A stretch of 25,141 nucleotides of DNA from Prolixibacteraceae bacterium (lineage in GTDB: Bacteria; Bacteroidota; Bacteroidia; Bacteroidales; Prolixibacteraceae): contig JAFGGF010000330.1 in assembly GCA_016930735.1 (NCBI GenBank), positions 1 through 25,141 of the forward strand, read 5' to 3'. Position 1 is the first letter of the stretch. Each line of letters opens with the position of its first letter. Under the pieces are notes generated by a model. That model was not told where the DNA came from, did no database searches, and saw nothing but the letters and a program-made list of their open reading frames with translations. This document shows, piece by piece, positions 1-7,701 of this stretch. The position numbers and the translations under genes were made by a program.

Positions 1-1251
1 AGCCAGGTTGTTTATTTCCCACGGATCATTTTCAGTATCATAAAGTTCCTCAACCGGTTTGGGATTCCAGAAGGCACTTTGTATTTTATTGCATTCTCCT
101 TTTTTATAGGCTTCTTCCCACGATCGGATTGAAGGTGCCAGCCACAAATAATCAAGATGCTGACCATAGGGTCGGTATGGCATATAATTCCTGATATATC
201 TGTATTTTTGATCCCTGACAGCCCGGCTCATATCATATCGTTCATCCATACGGCAACGGAACATAAATGCATATTCAGGATCTTTGGTTTTTTGTTTGCC
301 AAGGAATGCATTCCCCTGCATAAATTCAGGAATTTTCTTTCCGGCAATACTCATAAGAGTTGGTGCCAGATCGACAAAACTTATTAACCGGTCGACTTTT
401 GAACCAGCCTTTTTAGCTGGGAACAGGTATTTGTATTTTTCAGGAATCCTGACAATAAATGGAACACGGGTGCCTGTTTCGTAAACATACCTTTTACTGC
501 GTGCAATTACACCACCATGATCTCCGTAATAAAAAACAATTGTATTTTCAGCCAGTCCTTCATCTTCCAGTTCCTGAAGCAGTTTGCCAACCCAGGCATC
601 CATGTCTTCAACCTTGTCGTAATATTGGGCCCAGTCGTGTTTCATTTCAGGAGTTGCAGGATGATATGGAGGAATTGGTACTTTCTCCGGGTCATGCCTG
701 AGTTCTTCATTTGGTATCGACTTGTGAATTGAGCTTTCATGCGAGATCATCGAATTAAAAACTGCAAAAAACGGTTGGCCCGGCTTTCGGTTCTTATAAT
801 GTGCCCTGGGGCTTGATTCATCCCAAATCTCTTTCGGATCGATCGAATTGGTATTGTAATCGGTTTTTGAATTGTTTGTGCAATAATACCCCAATTCTCT
901 CAACAATGCCGGATAAGGCGTGATTTTTTCAGACAGATTGTAATAACTGCGCATGGGTTCATGCCCTCCTGAGTTGGCATAAACTCCTGTAATAATGGTA
1001 TTCCGGGTTGGTGCACAAACCGGTGCATTGGCATAAGCATGTGTGTACATAAATCCTTCCGAAGCAAGTTTGTCAAGGTTGGGAGTTGTTGCAAATTCAT
1101 CGCCATAGCATCCCAGGAACGGGCTGTTATCTTCAGTTGTTAACCATAGTATATTGGGGAGTTCATCAGGAACCTTTTCAGAGCAACTTTGAATTATAAA
1201 AACAGCGATCAGCAGGAAACAAAAAAATTTGACCGGATTCGTTAGTTTCAT
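1..1251 (-). CDS. S1-family sulfatase, lipoprotein (3' end off the left edge)
   Basis: The minus strand is open from an ATG at 1251 to the window edge (417 codons, no stop seen). The product starts with a hydrophobic signal ending in IIQSC (Cys23), a likely lipobox, so it should be a periplasmic or surface lipoprotein. The sulfatase signature CAPTR lies at residues 79-83; in this family the Cys becomes formylglycine, the catalytic residue. An N-terminal metal-site stretch (LWLTTEDNSP), a later YYGDHGG segment and a C-terminal DPWEINNL motif are all typical of S1 sulfatases acting on sulfated sugars. The last motif suggests that most of the catalytic region is inside the window. Substrate and subfamily cannot be told from this. 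It is separated by 54 bp from the VOC gene upstream, on the same strand. Confidence 0.93.
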   Translation of the reverse strand, partial: MKLTNPVKFFCFLLIAVFIIQSCSEKVPDELPNILWLTTEDNSPFLGCYGDEFATTPNLDKLASEGFMYTHAYANAPVCAPTRNTIITGVYANSGGHEPMRSYYNLSEKITPYPALLRELGYYCTNNSKTDYNTNSIDPKEIWDESSPRAHYKNRKPGQPFFAVFNSMISHESSIHKSIPNEELRHDPEKVPIPPYHPATPEMKHDWAQYYDKVEDMDAWVGKLLQELEDEGLAENTIVFYYGDHGGVIARSKRYVYETGTRVPFIVRIPEKYKYLFPAKKAGSKVDRLISFVDLAPTLMSIAGKKIPEFMQGNAFLGKQKTKDPEYAFMFRCRMDERYDMSRAVRDQKYRYIRNYMPYRPYGQHLDYLWLAPSIRSWEEAYKKGECNKIQSAFWNPKPVEELYDTENDPWEINNLA

Positions 1252-1305
1252 TATATCAGGTTAAGGTTTTTTACTTGAAAAGATCAAGCATAATTAATAA
1301 AAAGA

Positions 1306-1695
1306 TCAGGCAACAATTTCAATCCGGTTGCCATCGGGGTCGAGGATCACACTTTCATAAAATCCATCGCCCGTAGTCCGGGGCTCACTGACAATTTTAA
1401 ATCCATCATCGCGTAATACTTCAGTAATCGAATCAACTTTATCTTTTGATCCCACTTTAATTGCAAAATGAATTAGTCCCGTAAATTGTTTTAATGGATC
1501 GTTCTTTGACTTTGGAATATTGGGCCTTTCCATCAATTCAAGTTTGCAATCACCTTCAAATATTAAAAAATACGACCGGAATTCCTTCGAATGGTTATAA
1601 TATCCGCTGGTGGAAGAAGCATCGAAATAATGCATGTAAAAGTTGCGGAGCCCTTCCAGGTTGTAAGTCCATATGGCAACATGTTCTATTCTCAT
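1306..1695 (-). CDS. VOC-superfamily (glyoxalase/dioxygenase fold) protein
   Basis: This 129-residue protein is one complete VOC module of two beta-alpha-beta-beta-beta repeats. It starts MRIEHVAIWT, has a central GLIHFAIKV strand and ends DPDGNRIEIVA, the classic C-terminal strand of the fold. His5, Glu53, His76 and Glu126 sit where glyoxalase-I-type proteins place their four metal ligands, so a metal-dependent lyase or isomerase is plausible. No signal peptide is seen, so it should be cytoplasmic. The family covers glyoxalase I, methylmalonyl-CoA epimerase, resistance proteins and dioxygenases, and the exact reaction cannot be assigned. It lies 47 bp downstream of the HD-hydrolase gene on the same strand and could be cotranscribed with it. 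Confidence 0.85.
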   Translation of the reverse strand: MRIEHVAIWTYNLEGLRNFYMHYFDASSTSGYYNHSKEFRSYFLIFEGDCKLELMERPNIPKSKNDPLKQFTGLIHFAIKVGSKDKVDSITEVLRDDGFKIVSEPRTTGDGFYESVILDPDGNRIEIVA

Positions 1696-1742
1696 GACTC
1701 AGCAATTTCAATTAAATCCGTTATAAAATTATAAAACCAATT

Positions 1743-2405
1743 TTATATATTAACATTCCATTCGTTAAAAAATTGTTTTAAATAGTTTTCCAGGTATTTA
1801 TGCCTTTCAGAAGCAATCAGTTTGCCTGTATTTGTTTTCATCCGGTCTTTAAGTAATAAAAGCTTTTCGTAAAAATGGCTGATGGTTGAAGACTTATTAT
1901 TCCTGTATTCTTCAAAGGATTTATAAGTTGCCGGTTTTTCGTCCGGATTATAAAGTGCCCTGTTTTTACTTCCTCCATAAGCAAATGCACGTGCAATTCC
2001 TATAGCTCCGATTGCGTCAAGCCGGTCAGCATCCTGGACTATTTTTGATTCAGGAGTTGATGCCTTGTCTTCAACGTCATTTCCTTTAAATGAAACTTCA
2101 CCGATTACTGTAAGAATTTTATTTGCCGTTTCATCTGGCAGCCCGGCTTTTTTTAACCAGGCAGAAGCATTTTTTAAATAATCTCCTTCCCCCGATATTT
2201 TATAATCATCCACATCGTGAAGCAAAGCTGCCATTTCAATAATAAATTTATCACCTTTTTCAGTTTCAGAAATTGCCAAAGCTAATTTCCTGACCCGGTA
2301 AATGTGCCACCAGTCATGGCCTGTTGCATCAGCCTCAAAGAAAGTTTTTACAAAAGTTTCAGTTTTTTTGCAAATCCTGTTTTTTTCAGTTTCAAGTAAT
2401 TTCAT
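1743..2405 (-). CDS. HD-domain metal-dependent phosphohydrolase (YedJ-like)
   Basis: A 220-residue cytoplasmic protein with the HD signature: HDWWHIYRV (His34), LLHDVDD (His63-Asp64) and the downstream QDADRLDAIGAIGIARAF stretch (Asp125/Asp127). That last stretch closely resembles the E. coli YedJ group as I remember it. HD proteins of this type bind divalent metal and are thought to hydrolyse phosphomonoesters or nucleotides; the substrate is not known. Length matches the family. The ATG at 2405 is preceded about 18 bp upstream by a possible Bacteroidota -7 element. The gene is divergent from the acyl-CoA synthetase gene and probably starts the leftward unit that includes the VOC protein. 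Confidence 0.88.
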   Translation of the reverse strand: MKLLETEKNRICKKTETFVKTFFEADATGHDWWHIYRVRKLALAISETEKGDKFIIEMAALLHDVDDYKISGEGDYLKNASAWLKKAGLPDETANKILTVIGEVSFKGNDVEDKASTPESKIVQDADRLDAIGAIGIARAFAYGGSKNRALYNPDEKPATYKSFEEYRNNKSSTISHFYEKLLLLKDRMKTNTGKLIASERHKYLENYLKQFFNEWNVNI

Positions 2406-2422
2406 TTTAAAACTATGTATTC

Positions 2423-2430
2423 CAAACTTA
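2423..2430 (-). promoter_or_regulatory. Possible Bacteroidota -7 promoter element for the HD-hydrolase gene
   Basis: On the minus strand the bases read TAAGTTTG, a perfect match to the TAnnTTTG element of the Bacteroidota primary sigma factor, 17 bases before the ATG at 2405. No matching -33 TTG is found at the usual distance, so the call rests on one eight-base motif in AT-rich DNA. Confidence 0.35.
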
Positions 2431-2508
2431 AAAAGTTTTTTAAAGTACTACTTTTTCCTTTCAAACAATGTGAACTTTTACTCTTAAATGTTTATATCGT
2501 TTTTTTAT

Positions 2509-2516
2509 TAATTTTG
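2509..2516 (+). promoter_or_regulatory. Possible Bacteroidota -7 promoter element for the acyl-CoA synthetase gene
   Basis: The plus strand reads TAATTTTG, fitting TAnnTTTG, and would give a leader of roughly 60 bases before the ATG at 2586. A -33 TTG is not evident. The rest of the divergent gap 2406-2579 is AT-rich and shows nothing else I can name. Confidence 0.33.
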
Positions 2517-2585
2517 ACCCCTTAAACAATTACAGATATGACGCTGTTTTTATAAAGGCTTATTATCAGATAAATATTTTTGGGA

Positions 2586-4247
2586 ATGGGGGAAAATATT
2601 AAATATACATTACCGGAATTGATAAACGAATCAATAAAAAAATTCGGAGAAAAAACATCACTTGTTTTTGCGGGAGAGAATAATTACACTTATAAAAATC
2701 TGGGCGACGATATTGCTCTTTTATCCGATTACCTGATTGAATTAGGAATTAAAAAAGGAGATAAAGTCGCAATTCTGGGAACTAATTCTCCAAACTGGGG
2801 AGTTGCTTTTTTTTCAATATTATCATTGGGTGCTGTTACCGTACCTATTTTACCCGACTTCCATGAAAATGAAATAAAAAATATTATTGAACATTCGGAA
2901 GCCAAAGTCCTGTTTATTTCTGAAAATTTATATGGAAGGATCCGTAACAATATCGGATTGGTCAAACATGCAATTTTAATTGATAGTTTTAGTTATATCC
3001 CGGAAGGGACACCTGCAGAACATTTACAGATTTTAAGCTCTTCAAAACCTGTTTTTTTTAAAAATCTGAATAAAGCTGAAGTTGAAGAAGACGATCTGGC
3101 AACAATTATTTATACTTCGGGCACAACCGGAAATTCAAAAGGTGTGATGCTAACTCACAAAAACCTTGCATGGACAACACAACAGTGTTATGAATTGCAA
3201 AATATTACTCCGGAAGATAAATTTATTTCCATGTTGCCACTTTCACATACTTTGGAAAACACAGTGGGTTTTTTGCTTCCGATGAAATATGGTGCTTCGG
3301 TGCATTACCTTCAAAAACCTCCGACACCCTCGGTTTTACTTCCTGCCTTAAAAGTTGTAAAACCTACAATAATGCTCGTTGTACCGCTGATAATTGAAAA
3401 AATATTCAGGTCAAAAATTTATCCGGAATTTCAGAAAAGCGGATTAATGCGTTTTCTTTATAAATTAAATCCAACAAGAAAAATCTTACATAAAGTTGCA
3501 GCTAAAAAATTAAAAGAAACTTTTGGCGGTGCAGTCAGGTTTTTTGGCATTGGTGGTGCAAAACTTGACCAGACAGTTGAACGATTTCTTTTGGAAGGGA
3601 AATTCCCGTACGCTATCGGATATGGATTAACGGAAACTTCGCCATTGCTGGCAGGTGCTGTTGTTAACAAAACAAGGCTTGGTTCTACCGGTCCGGCTAT
3701 TCCCGGAGTAGATTTACGCCTTGGAGACGCTGACCCTGTTTCGGGAGAAGGTGAAATTCAGGCAAAAGGGCCCAATGTAATGAGAGGTTATTATAAAATG
3801 CCGGAAGAGACTCAAAAGGTATTTACTAATGACGGATGGTTCAGGACTGGCGACAGGGGATGGTTCGATAAAAATAATTACCTGTACATAAAAGGGCGGA
3901 TAAAAACCATGATCGTAGGGGCAAGCGGTGAAAATATTTACCCTGAAGAAATTGAATCAGTGATCAATAAAATGCGTTATGTGCTGGAATCGCTGGTTAT
4001 TCAGAAAAAAGGGAAACTGGTTGCAATGATCCATCTGAATATGGAAGAAATTGAAAAACAATTTGCCCATTTAAAAGAGGAAGCTAAAAATTTTATTCAG
4101 GATAAAAGAGATGAGATATTAAAAGAAATTCAGCAAAAGGTCAATCAGGAGGTTAACAAATTTTCGCGGCTGCAACAGGTAATTTTTCAACCAAATCCGT
4201 TTGAAAAAACGCCAACTAAAAAAATAAAACGTTTCCTCTACGCATAG
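2586..4247 (+). CDS. Long-chain acyl-CoA synthetase (AMP-binding, FadD/FAA-like)
   Basis: A 553-residue adenylate-forming enzyme that would activate fatty acids to acyl-CoA through an acyl-AMP intermediate, in the cytoplasm or on the inner face of the membrane. Family motifs appear in order: the phosphate-binding loop YTSGTTGNSKGVMLTHKN (about residues 177-194), YGLTETSPLL (substrate and adenine side), GWFRTGDRGWFD (ribose-binding Asp) and IKGRIKTMIVGASGENIYPEEIE (hinge and C-terminal domain). The C-terminus ends KTPTKKIKRFLY; its TPTKKIKR Lys is the probable catalytic lysine of the mobile domain. An in-frame TTG at 2580 would add two residues (MGMGEN); I prefer ATG at 2586. Transcription should stop at the hairpin starting at 4263. 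The chain length of the substrate is not readable. Confidence 0.93.
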   Translation: MGENIKYTLPELINESIKKFGEKTSLVFAGENNYTYKNLGDDIALLSDYLIELGIKKGDKVAILGTNSPNWGVAFFSILSLGAVTVPILPDFHENEIKNIIEHSEAKVLFISENLYGRIRNNIGLVKHAILIDSFSYIPEGTPAEHLQILSSSKPVFFKNLNKAEVEEDDLATIIYTSGTTGNSKGVMLTHKNLAWTTQQCYELQNITPEDKFISMLPLSHTLENTVGFLLPMKYGASVHYLQKPPTPSVLLPALKVVKPTIMLVVPLIIEKIFRSKIYPEFQKSGLMRFLYKLNPTRKILHKVAAKKLKETFGGAVRFFGIGGAKLDQTVERFLLEGKFPYAIGYGLTETSPLLAGAVVNKTRLGSTGPAIPGVDLRLGDADPVSGEGEIQAKGPNVMRGYYKMPEETQKVFTNDGWFRTGDRGWFDKNNYLYIKGRIKTMIVGASGENIYPEEIESVINKMRYVLESLVIQKKGKLVAMIHLNMEEIEKQFAHLKEEAKNFIQDKRDEILKEIQQKVNQEVNKFSRLQQVIFQPNPFEKTPTKKIKRFLYA

Positions 4248-4262
4248 CTGTAATCTATTTTT

Positions 4263-4312
4263 CAAAAGGATGCTTTTCGATGTTTTATATGAAAGGCATC
4301 CTTTTGTTATTA
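4263..4312 (+). terminator. Rho-independent-type terminator after the acyl-CoA synthetase gene
   Basis: CAAAAGGATGC (4263-4273) pairs perfectly with GCATCCTTTTG (4296-4306). Pairing continues inward through 4274-4278 with 4291-4295 (one G-U), giving a 16-bp stem and a 12-base loop. The bases after it are T-rich (TTATTATAATAATT). It lies 15 bp past the stop codon and before purM, so it probably separates the two transcription units. Confidence 0.75.
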
Positions 4313-4367
4313 TAATAATTATTGATTTAAAAATATTAATTTTACAGCCGCTTGAACGACAGTAAAA

Positions 4368-5537
4368 ATGGTGACAGAATCGAGATACAATGCAAGGGGG
4401 GTTTCGGCATCAAAAGAAGACGTACATAATGCCATTAAGAACATCGACAAAGGTTTGTTCCCGAATGCTTTCTGTAAAATAATTCCTGATATTCTTGGAG
4501 GCGATTCTGAATGGTGTAATATTATGCATGCCGACGGAGCCGGCACCAAATCATCGCTGGCGTACATGTACTGGAAAGAAACCGGCGACCTTTCGGTCTG
4601 GAAAGGAATTGCCCAGGATGCTCTTGTAATGAATATCGACGACCTCCTTTGTGTGGGTGCCACCGATAATATCCTTGTTTCATCAACCATAGGAAGAAAT
4701 AAAAATCTGATTCCGGGTGAAGTTATTGCCACAATAATAAACGGGACTGAAGAATTACTTGAAAACCTTCGAAAACTTGGAGTAAATATTTATCTGACTG
4801 GTGGCGAAACTGCCGATGTCGGCGACCTGGTCCGTACCATTATTGTCGATTCAACGGTTACCTGCCGGATGAAACGTAGCGATGTTATTTCTGCCGGAAA
4901 TATCTCAGCCGGAGATGTGATCATTGGCTTGTCATCATCAGGAAAAGCGACTTATGAAGATTCATACAATGGGGGCATGGGAAGCAATGGGTTGACTTCG
5001 GCCAGGCACGATGTTTTCAGCAAATACCTTGCTGAAAAATACCCCGAAAGTTTTGACCAGCAGGTTCCGGGTGAACTGGTTTATTCAGGTACAAAAAAAT
5101 TGACTCAGCAAATTGAAGATTTAGGGATTGATGTCGGGAAGCTGGTTCTCTCACCAACCCGTACTTATGCGCCTGTTATTAAAAAAATACTGGAAAAATA
5201 CAGGAAACAAATTAGTGGGATGATCCATTGTTCAGGAGGTGCACAAACCAAGATTTTGCATTTTGTCGACAATGTACATGTTATAAAAGATAATATGTTC
5301 CCGGTTCCGCCGCTTTTCGGAATTATTCAGGAAGAATCAGGGACTTCGTGGGAAGAAATGTATAAAGTTTTTAATATGGGGCATCGGTTCGAAATTTATA
5401 CAAAGCCGGAGTTTGCTGATGTTATTATTTCAATTTCTGAAAGTTTTAATATCGAGGCAAAAATCGTTGGAAAGGTAGAACCATTCGACAAAAAGAAACT
5501 TACGATACGGACAGCTATGGGTGAATTTGAGTATTAG
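4368..5537 (+). CDS. purM: Phosphoribosylformylglycinamidine cyclo-ligase (AIR synthetase), long Bacteroidota-type form
   Basis: PurM closes formylglycinamidine ribotide to aminoimidazole ribotide with ATP, the fifth step of purine synthesis, in the cytoplasm. The 389-residue product has the PurM/PurL fold landmarks: ADGAGTKSSLAYMYW (compare GVGTK in E. coli PurM), AQDALVMNIDDLLCVGA, LTGGETADVGD (compare GGETAE), a GLSSSGK turn followed by SNGLTSAR, HCSGGAQTKIL and YKVFNMGHRFEIY near the C-terminus. It is about 40 residues longer than the E. coli enzyme, with extra sequence around YEDSYNGGMGSN and in the C-terminal half, as I recall for Bacteroidota homologues. The ATG at 4368 comes just after the upstream terminator. 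prfA and pyrF follow on the same strand. The main alternative is a PurM-like paralogue of different substrate. Confidence 0.85.
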   Translation: MVTESRYNARGVSASKEDVHNAIKNIDKGLFPNAFCKIIPDILGGDSEWCNIMHADGAGTKSSLAYMYWKETGDLSVWKGIAQDALVMNIDDLLCVGATDNILVSSTIGRNKNLIPGEVIATIINGTEELLENLRKLGVNIYLTGGETADVGDLVRTIIVDSTVTCRMKRSDVISAGNISAGDVIIGLSSSGKATYEDSYNGGMGSNGLTSARHDVFSKYLAEKYPESFDQQVPGELVYSGTKKLTQQIEDLGIDVGKLVLSPTRTYAPVIKKILEKYRKQISGMIHCSGGAQTKILHFVDNVHVIKDNMFPVPPLFGIIQEESGTSWEEMYKVFNMGHRFEIYTKPEFADVIISISESFNIEAKIVGKVEPFDKKKLTIRTAMGEFEY

Positions 5538-5594
5538 CTTCATTCGAGAGACAATTGAATATTCAAATTAAATATGTGAAACATTGGTCGCCCA

Positions 5595-5642
5595 GAGCCT
5601 GTCGCAGGGTGATTAATTAAAACTTCATGGTTCGACAGGCTC
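5595..5642. repeat. Palindromic dispersed-type intergenic repeat (REP-like)
   Basis: GAGCCTGTCG (5595-5604) and CGACAGGCTC (5633-5642) form a perfect 10-bp inverted repeat around a 28-base centre; the arms continue imperfectly inward (CAGGGTG against CATGGTT). From memory, GAGCCTGTCGAAGGGTG / GGTTCGACAGGCTCACCATGA sequences recur between genes in many Bacteroidota genomes, and this looks like one copy. It occupies most of the 127-bp purM-prfA gap. It has no T-tract, so I do not call it a terminator. Confidence 0.6.
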
Positions 5643-5664
5643 ACCATGACACATCAGAATAGAA

Positions 5665-6750
5665 ATGGCACAATATGCACTTTTAGATAAATACGAAGCG
5701 ATAAAACACAGGTATGAAGAGGTTGAACAGCAAATTACCGACCCGGAGGTAATTGCCGACATGAAGCGGTATGTGAAACTGAATCAGGAATACAAAAACC
5801 TTCAAAGATTGGTTGAGGTATTTAAAGATTATAAAAATCTGGTTGATAATATTGAGTCAGGCAAAGAAATCCTGGCTGAAGAAAGCGACGAGGAAATGCG
5901 CGAAATGGCTCGTGAAGAGATAGAAGCTTCAGAAGAATTAATCCCGGTTAAAGAAAGGCAGATAAAACTATTACTGGTTCCTGCTGACCCACAGGACGGG
6001 AAAAATGCGATCCTCGAAATCAGGGCGGGAACCGGTGGCGACGAGGCAAGTATTTTTGCAGGAGATTTATTCAGAATGTACTCCAAATTCTGTGAGAAAA
6101 AAGGCTGGCGAATGGAAGTTACAAACCTGAATGAGGGAACTGTCGGGGGATATAAGGAAATTGTAGCATCCATAACAGGAGAAGGTGTTTACGGAATTAT
6201 GAAATACGAATCGGGGGTTCACCGGGTGCAACGAATTCCACAAACTGAAACCCAGGGGCGTGTCCATACTTCAGCTGCTACTGTTGCGGTGCTTCCCGAG
6301 GCAGAGGAATTCGATGTGGAACTTAAAGATAGCGATATCAGGAAAGACACATATTGCTCGTCGGGGCCCGGGGGGCAGTCAGTGAATACTACGTATTCGG
6401 CAATACGTTTAACACATATGCCAACCGGAATTGTGGTTACCTGCCAGGACGAAAAATCGCAGTTAAAAAACCTTGCGAAAGCAATGGCTGAACTTCGGAC
6501 ACGTATATACAATATGGAGTACCAGAAGTACATCGATGAAATTTCATCGAAACGTAAAACAATGGTTTCAACAGGTGACCGTTCAGCAAAAATACGGACA
6601 TACAACTGGCCTCAGGGTAGGGTTACCGACCACAGGATTAATTTAACCATGTATAACCTGCAGGCGATTATTAATGGTGATATCGATGAAATCATTGAAA
6701 AACTGATGATTGAGGAAAACGCAGAGAAGCTGAAAGAAGCAGAAATTTAA
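5665..6750 (+). CDS. prfA: Peptide chain release factor 1 (RF1)
   Basis: RF1 recognises UAA and UAG in the ribosomal A site and triggers release of the finished protein. The 361-residue length is normal. The catalytic GGQ motif is at residues 236-238 within SSGPGGQSVNT, so the glutamine that PrmC methylates is Gln238. The codon-recognition (PxT) position reads PQT in HRVQRIPQTETQGRVHTS, which marks it as RF1 rather than RF2 (SPF in that place) and differs from the PAT of E. coli. The N-terminal 100 residues form the helical, Glu/Lys-rich domain 1. The start is the ATG at 5665 after the palindromic repeat, and pyrF follows after 78 bp. Confidence 0.97.
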   Translation: MAQYALLDKYEAIKHRYEEVEQQITDPEVIADMKRYVKLNQEYKNLQRLVEVFKDYKNLVDNIESGKEILAEESDEEMREMAREEIEASEELIPVKERQIKLLLVPADPQDGKNAILEIRAGTGGDEASIFAGDLFRMYSKFCEKKGWRMEVTNLNEGTVGGYKEIVASITGEGVYGIMKYESGVHRVQRIPQTETQGRVHTSAATVAVLPEAEEFDVELKDSDIRKDTYCSSGPGGQSVNTTYSAIRLTHMPTGIVVTCQDEKSQLKNLAKAMAELRTRIYNMEYQKYIDEISSKRKTMVSTGDRSAKIRTYNWPQGRVTDHRINLTMYNLQAIINGDIDEIIEKLMIEENAEKLKEAEI

Positions 6751-6754
6751 GTTC

Positions 6755-6774
6755 ATCCCTGCACAAACAGGGAT
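6755..6774 (+). other. Short hairpin between prfA and pyrF
   Basis: ATCCCTG (6755-6761) and CAGGGAT (6768-6774) pair perfectly around a six-base loop, five bases past the prfA stop. No T-tract follows, so it may be an mRNA processing or stability element, or a weak terminator; the role is not established by the sequence. Confidence 0.4.
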
Positions 6775-6828
6775 CTCATAATAATTACAACAGATTCGCG
6801 TTTACACGGGAATAACAACAATACAAAA

Positions 6829-7665
6829 ATGAATCAGGATCAACTATTTGAACAGATAAAAAAGAAACAAAGTTTTCTTTGTATAGGCCTTGACAGTGAT
6901 ATTAAAAAAATCCCTGAATATTTACTGGAAACCAGCGATCCTTTGTTTTCTTTTAACAAGGAAATCATTGATGCAACCCACGAAATGGCAGTGGCTTACA
7001 AACCCAATCTGGCATTTTACGAAAGCCTTGGCTCAAGAGGTTGGCAAAGCCTGGAAAAAACGGTTTCCTACCTTAAATCAAAACATCCAGAAATTTTCAT
7101 AATTGCCGATGCAAAACGTGGCGATATCGGGAATACTTCAAATCTGTATGCCCGTGCATTTTTTGAAACCATGCATTTTGATGCGGTTACAGTTGCTCCG
7201 TACATGGGAGAAGATTCGGTAAAACCTTTCCTTTTGTTTGAAAACAAATGGGTAATCCTGCTTGCCTTAACTTCCAATAAAGGAGCTTTCGATTTCCAGT
7301 TCTTAAAAGATGAAGGATCGGGGAACCAGCTTTTTGAATCGGTTTTAAAAACTTCGCAAAACTGGGGAACTGCTGAGAATCTGATGTATGTTGTTGGGGC
7401 TACCAAGGCCGAAAATCTGGAGGGTGTCAGAAAGATTGTCCCCGATCATTTTTTGCTTGTGCCAGGGGTAGGTGCTCAGGGTGGCAGCCTTCAGGAAGTA
7501 GCAAAATTCGGGATGAACAAAAAGTGCGGGTTGCTCGTTAATTCATCGCGTGGTATTATTTATGCATCATCAGATTCCGATTTTGCGGAAAAGGCTTATA
7601 AGGCAGCATGGGTGGTTCAGAATGAAATGAAACAATTATTAACTGAAGCAGGATTAATTAATTAA
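6829..7665 (+). CDS. pyrF: Orotidine 5'-phosphate decarboxylase (type 2)
   Basis: PyrF decarboxylates OMP to UMP, the last step of de novo pyrimidine synthesis, in the cytoplasm. The diagnostic DAKRGDIGNTS motif is at residues 94-104, with the Asp-Lys-Asp catalytic set (Asp94, Lys96, Asp99). Further landmarks are FLCIGLDSD at the N-terminus (substrate-binding Asp), VAYKPNLAFYE, VTVAPYMGEDSV, LLVPGVGAQGG (phosphate loop) and LVNSSRGIIYA. The 278-residue length and the motif spacing match the longer, type-2 group found in Bacteroidota, actinobacteria and others rather than the roughly 240-residue E. coli type. The ATG at 6829 is the first in frame. It lies close behind prfA and 36 bp ahead of the next gene, so cotranscription is likely. 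Confidence 0.96.
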   Translation: MNQDQLFEQIKKKQSFLCIGLDSDIKKIPEYLLETSDPLFSFNKEIIDATHEMAVAYKPNLAFYESLGSRGWQSLEKTVSYLKSKHPEIFIIADAKRGDIGNTSNLYARAFFETMHFDAVTVAPYMGEDSVKPFLLFENKWVILLALTSNKGAFDFQFLKDEGSGNQLFESVLKTSQNWGTAENLMYVVGATKAENLEGVRKIVPDHFLLVPGVGAQGGSLQEVAKFGMNKKCGLLVNSSRGIIYASSDSDFAEKAYKAAWVVQNEMKQLLTEAGLIN

Positions 7666-7701
7666 TTTTTTTATCAGAAATCAATAAAATCCCGATTTTT
7701 C

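Noticed and set aside
2580..2585. TTG start two codons before the acyl-CoA synthetase ATG
   Set aside because: ATG at 2586 gives the same protein less two residues and is the more usual start; nothing upstream favours TTG.
4319..4732. 137-codon minus-strand frame over the start of purM
   Set aside because: It is antisense to conserved PurM motifs, has no family features and no sensible start context.
6219..6605. 128-codon minus-strand frame within prfA
   Set aside because: It is antisense to the GGQ region of RF1, the most constrained part of that gene, so it is a shadow.
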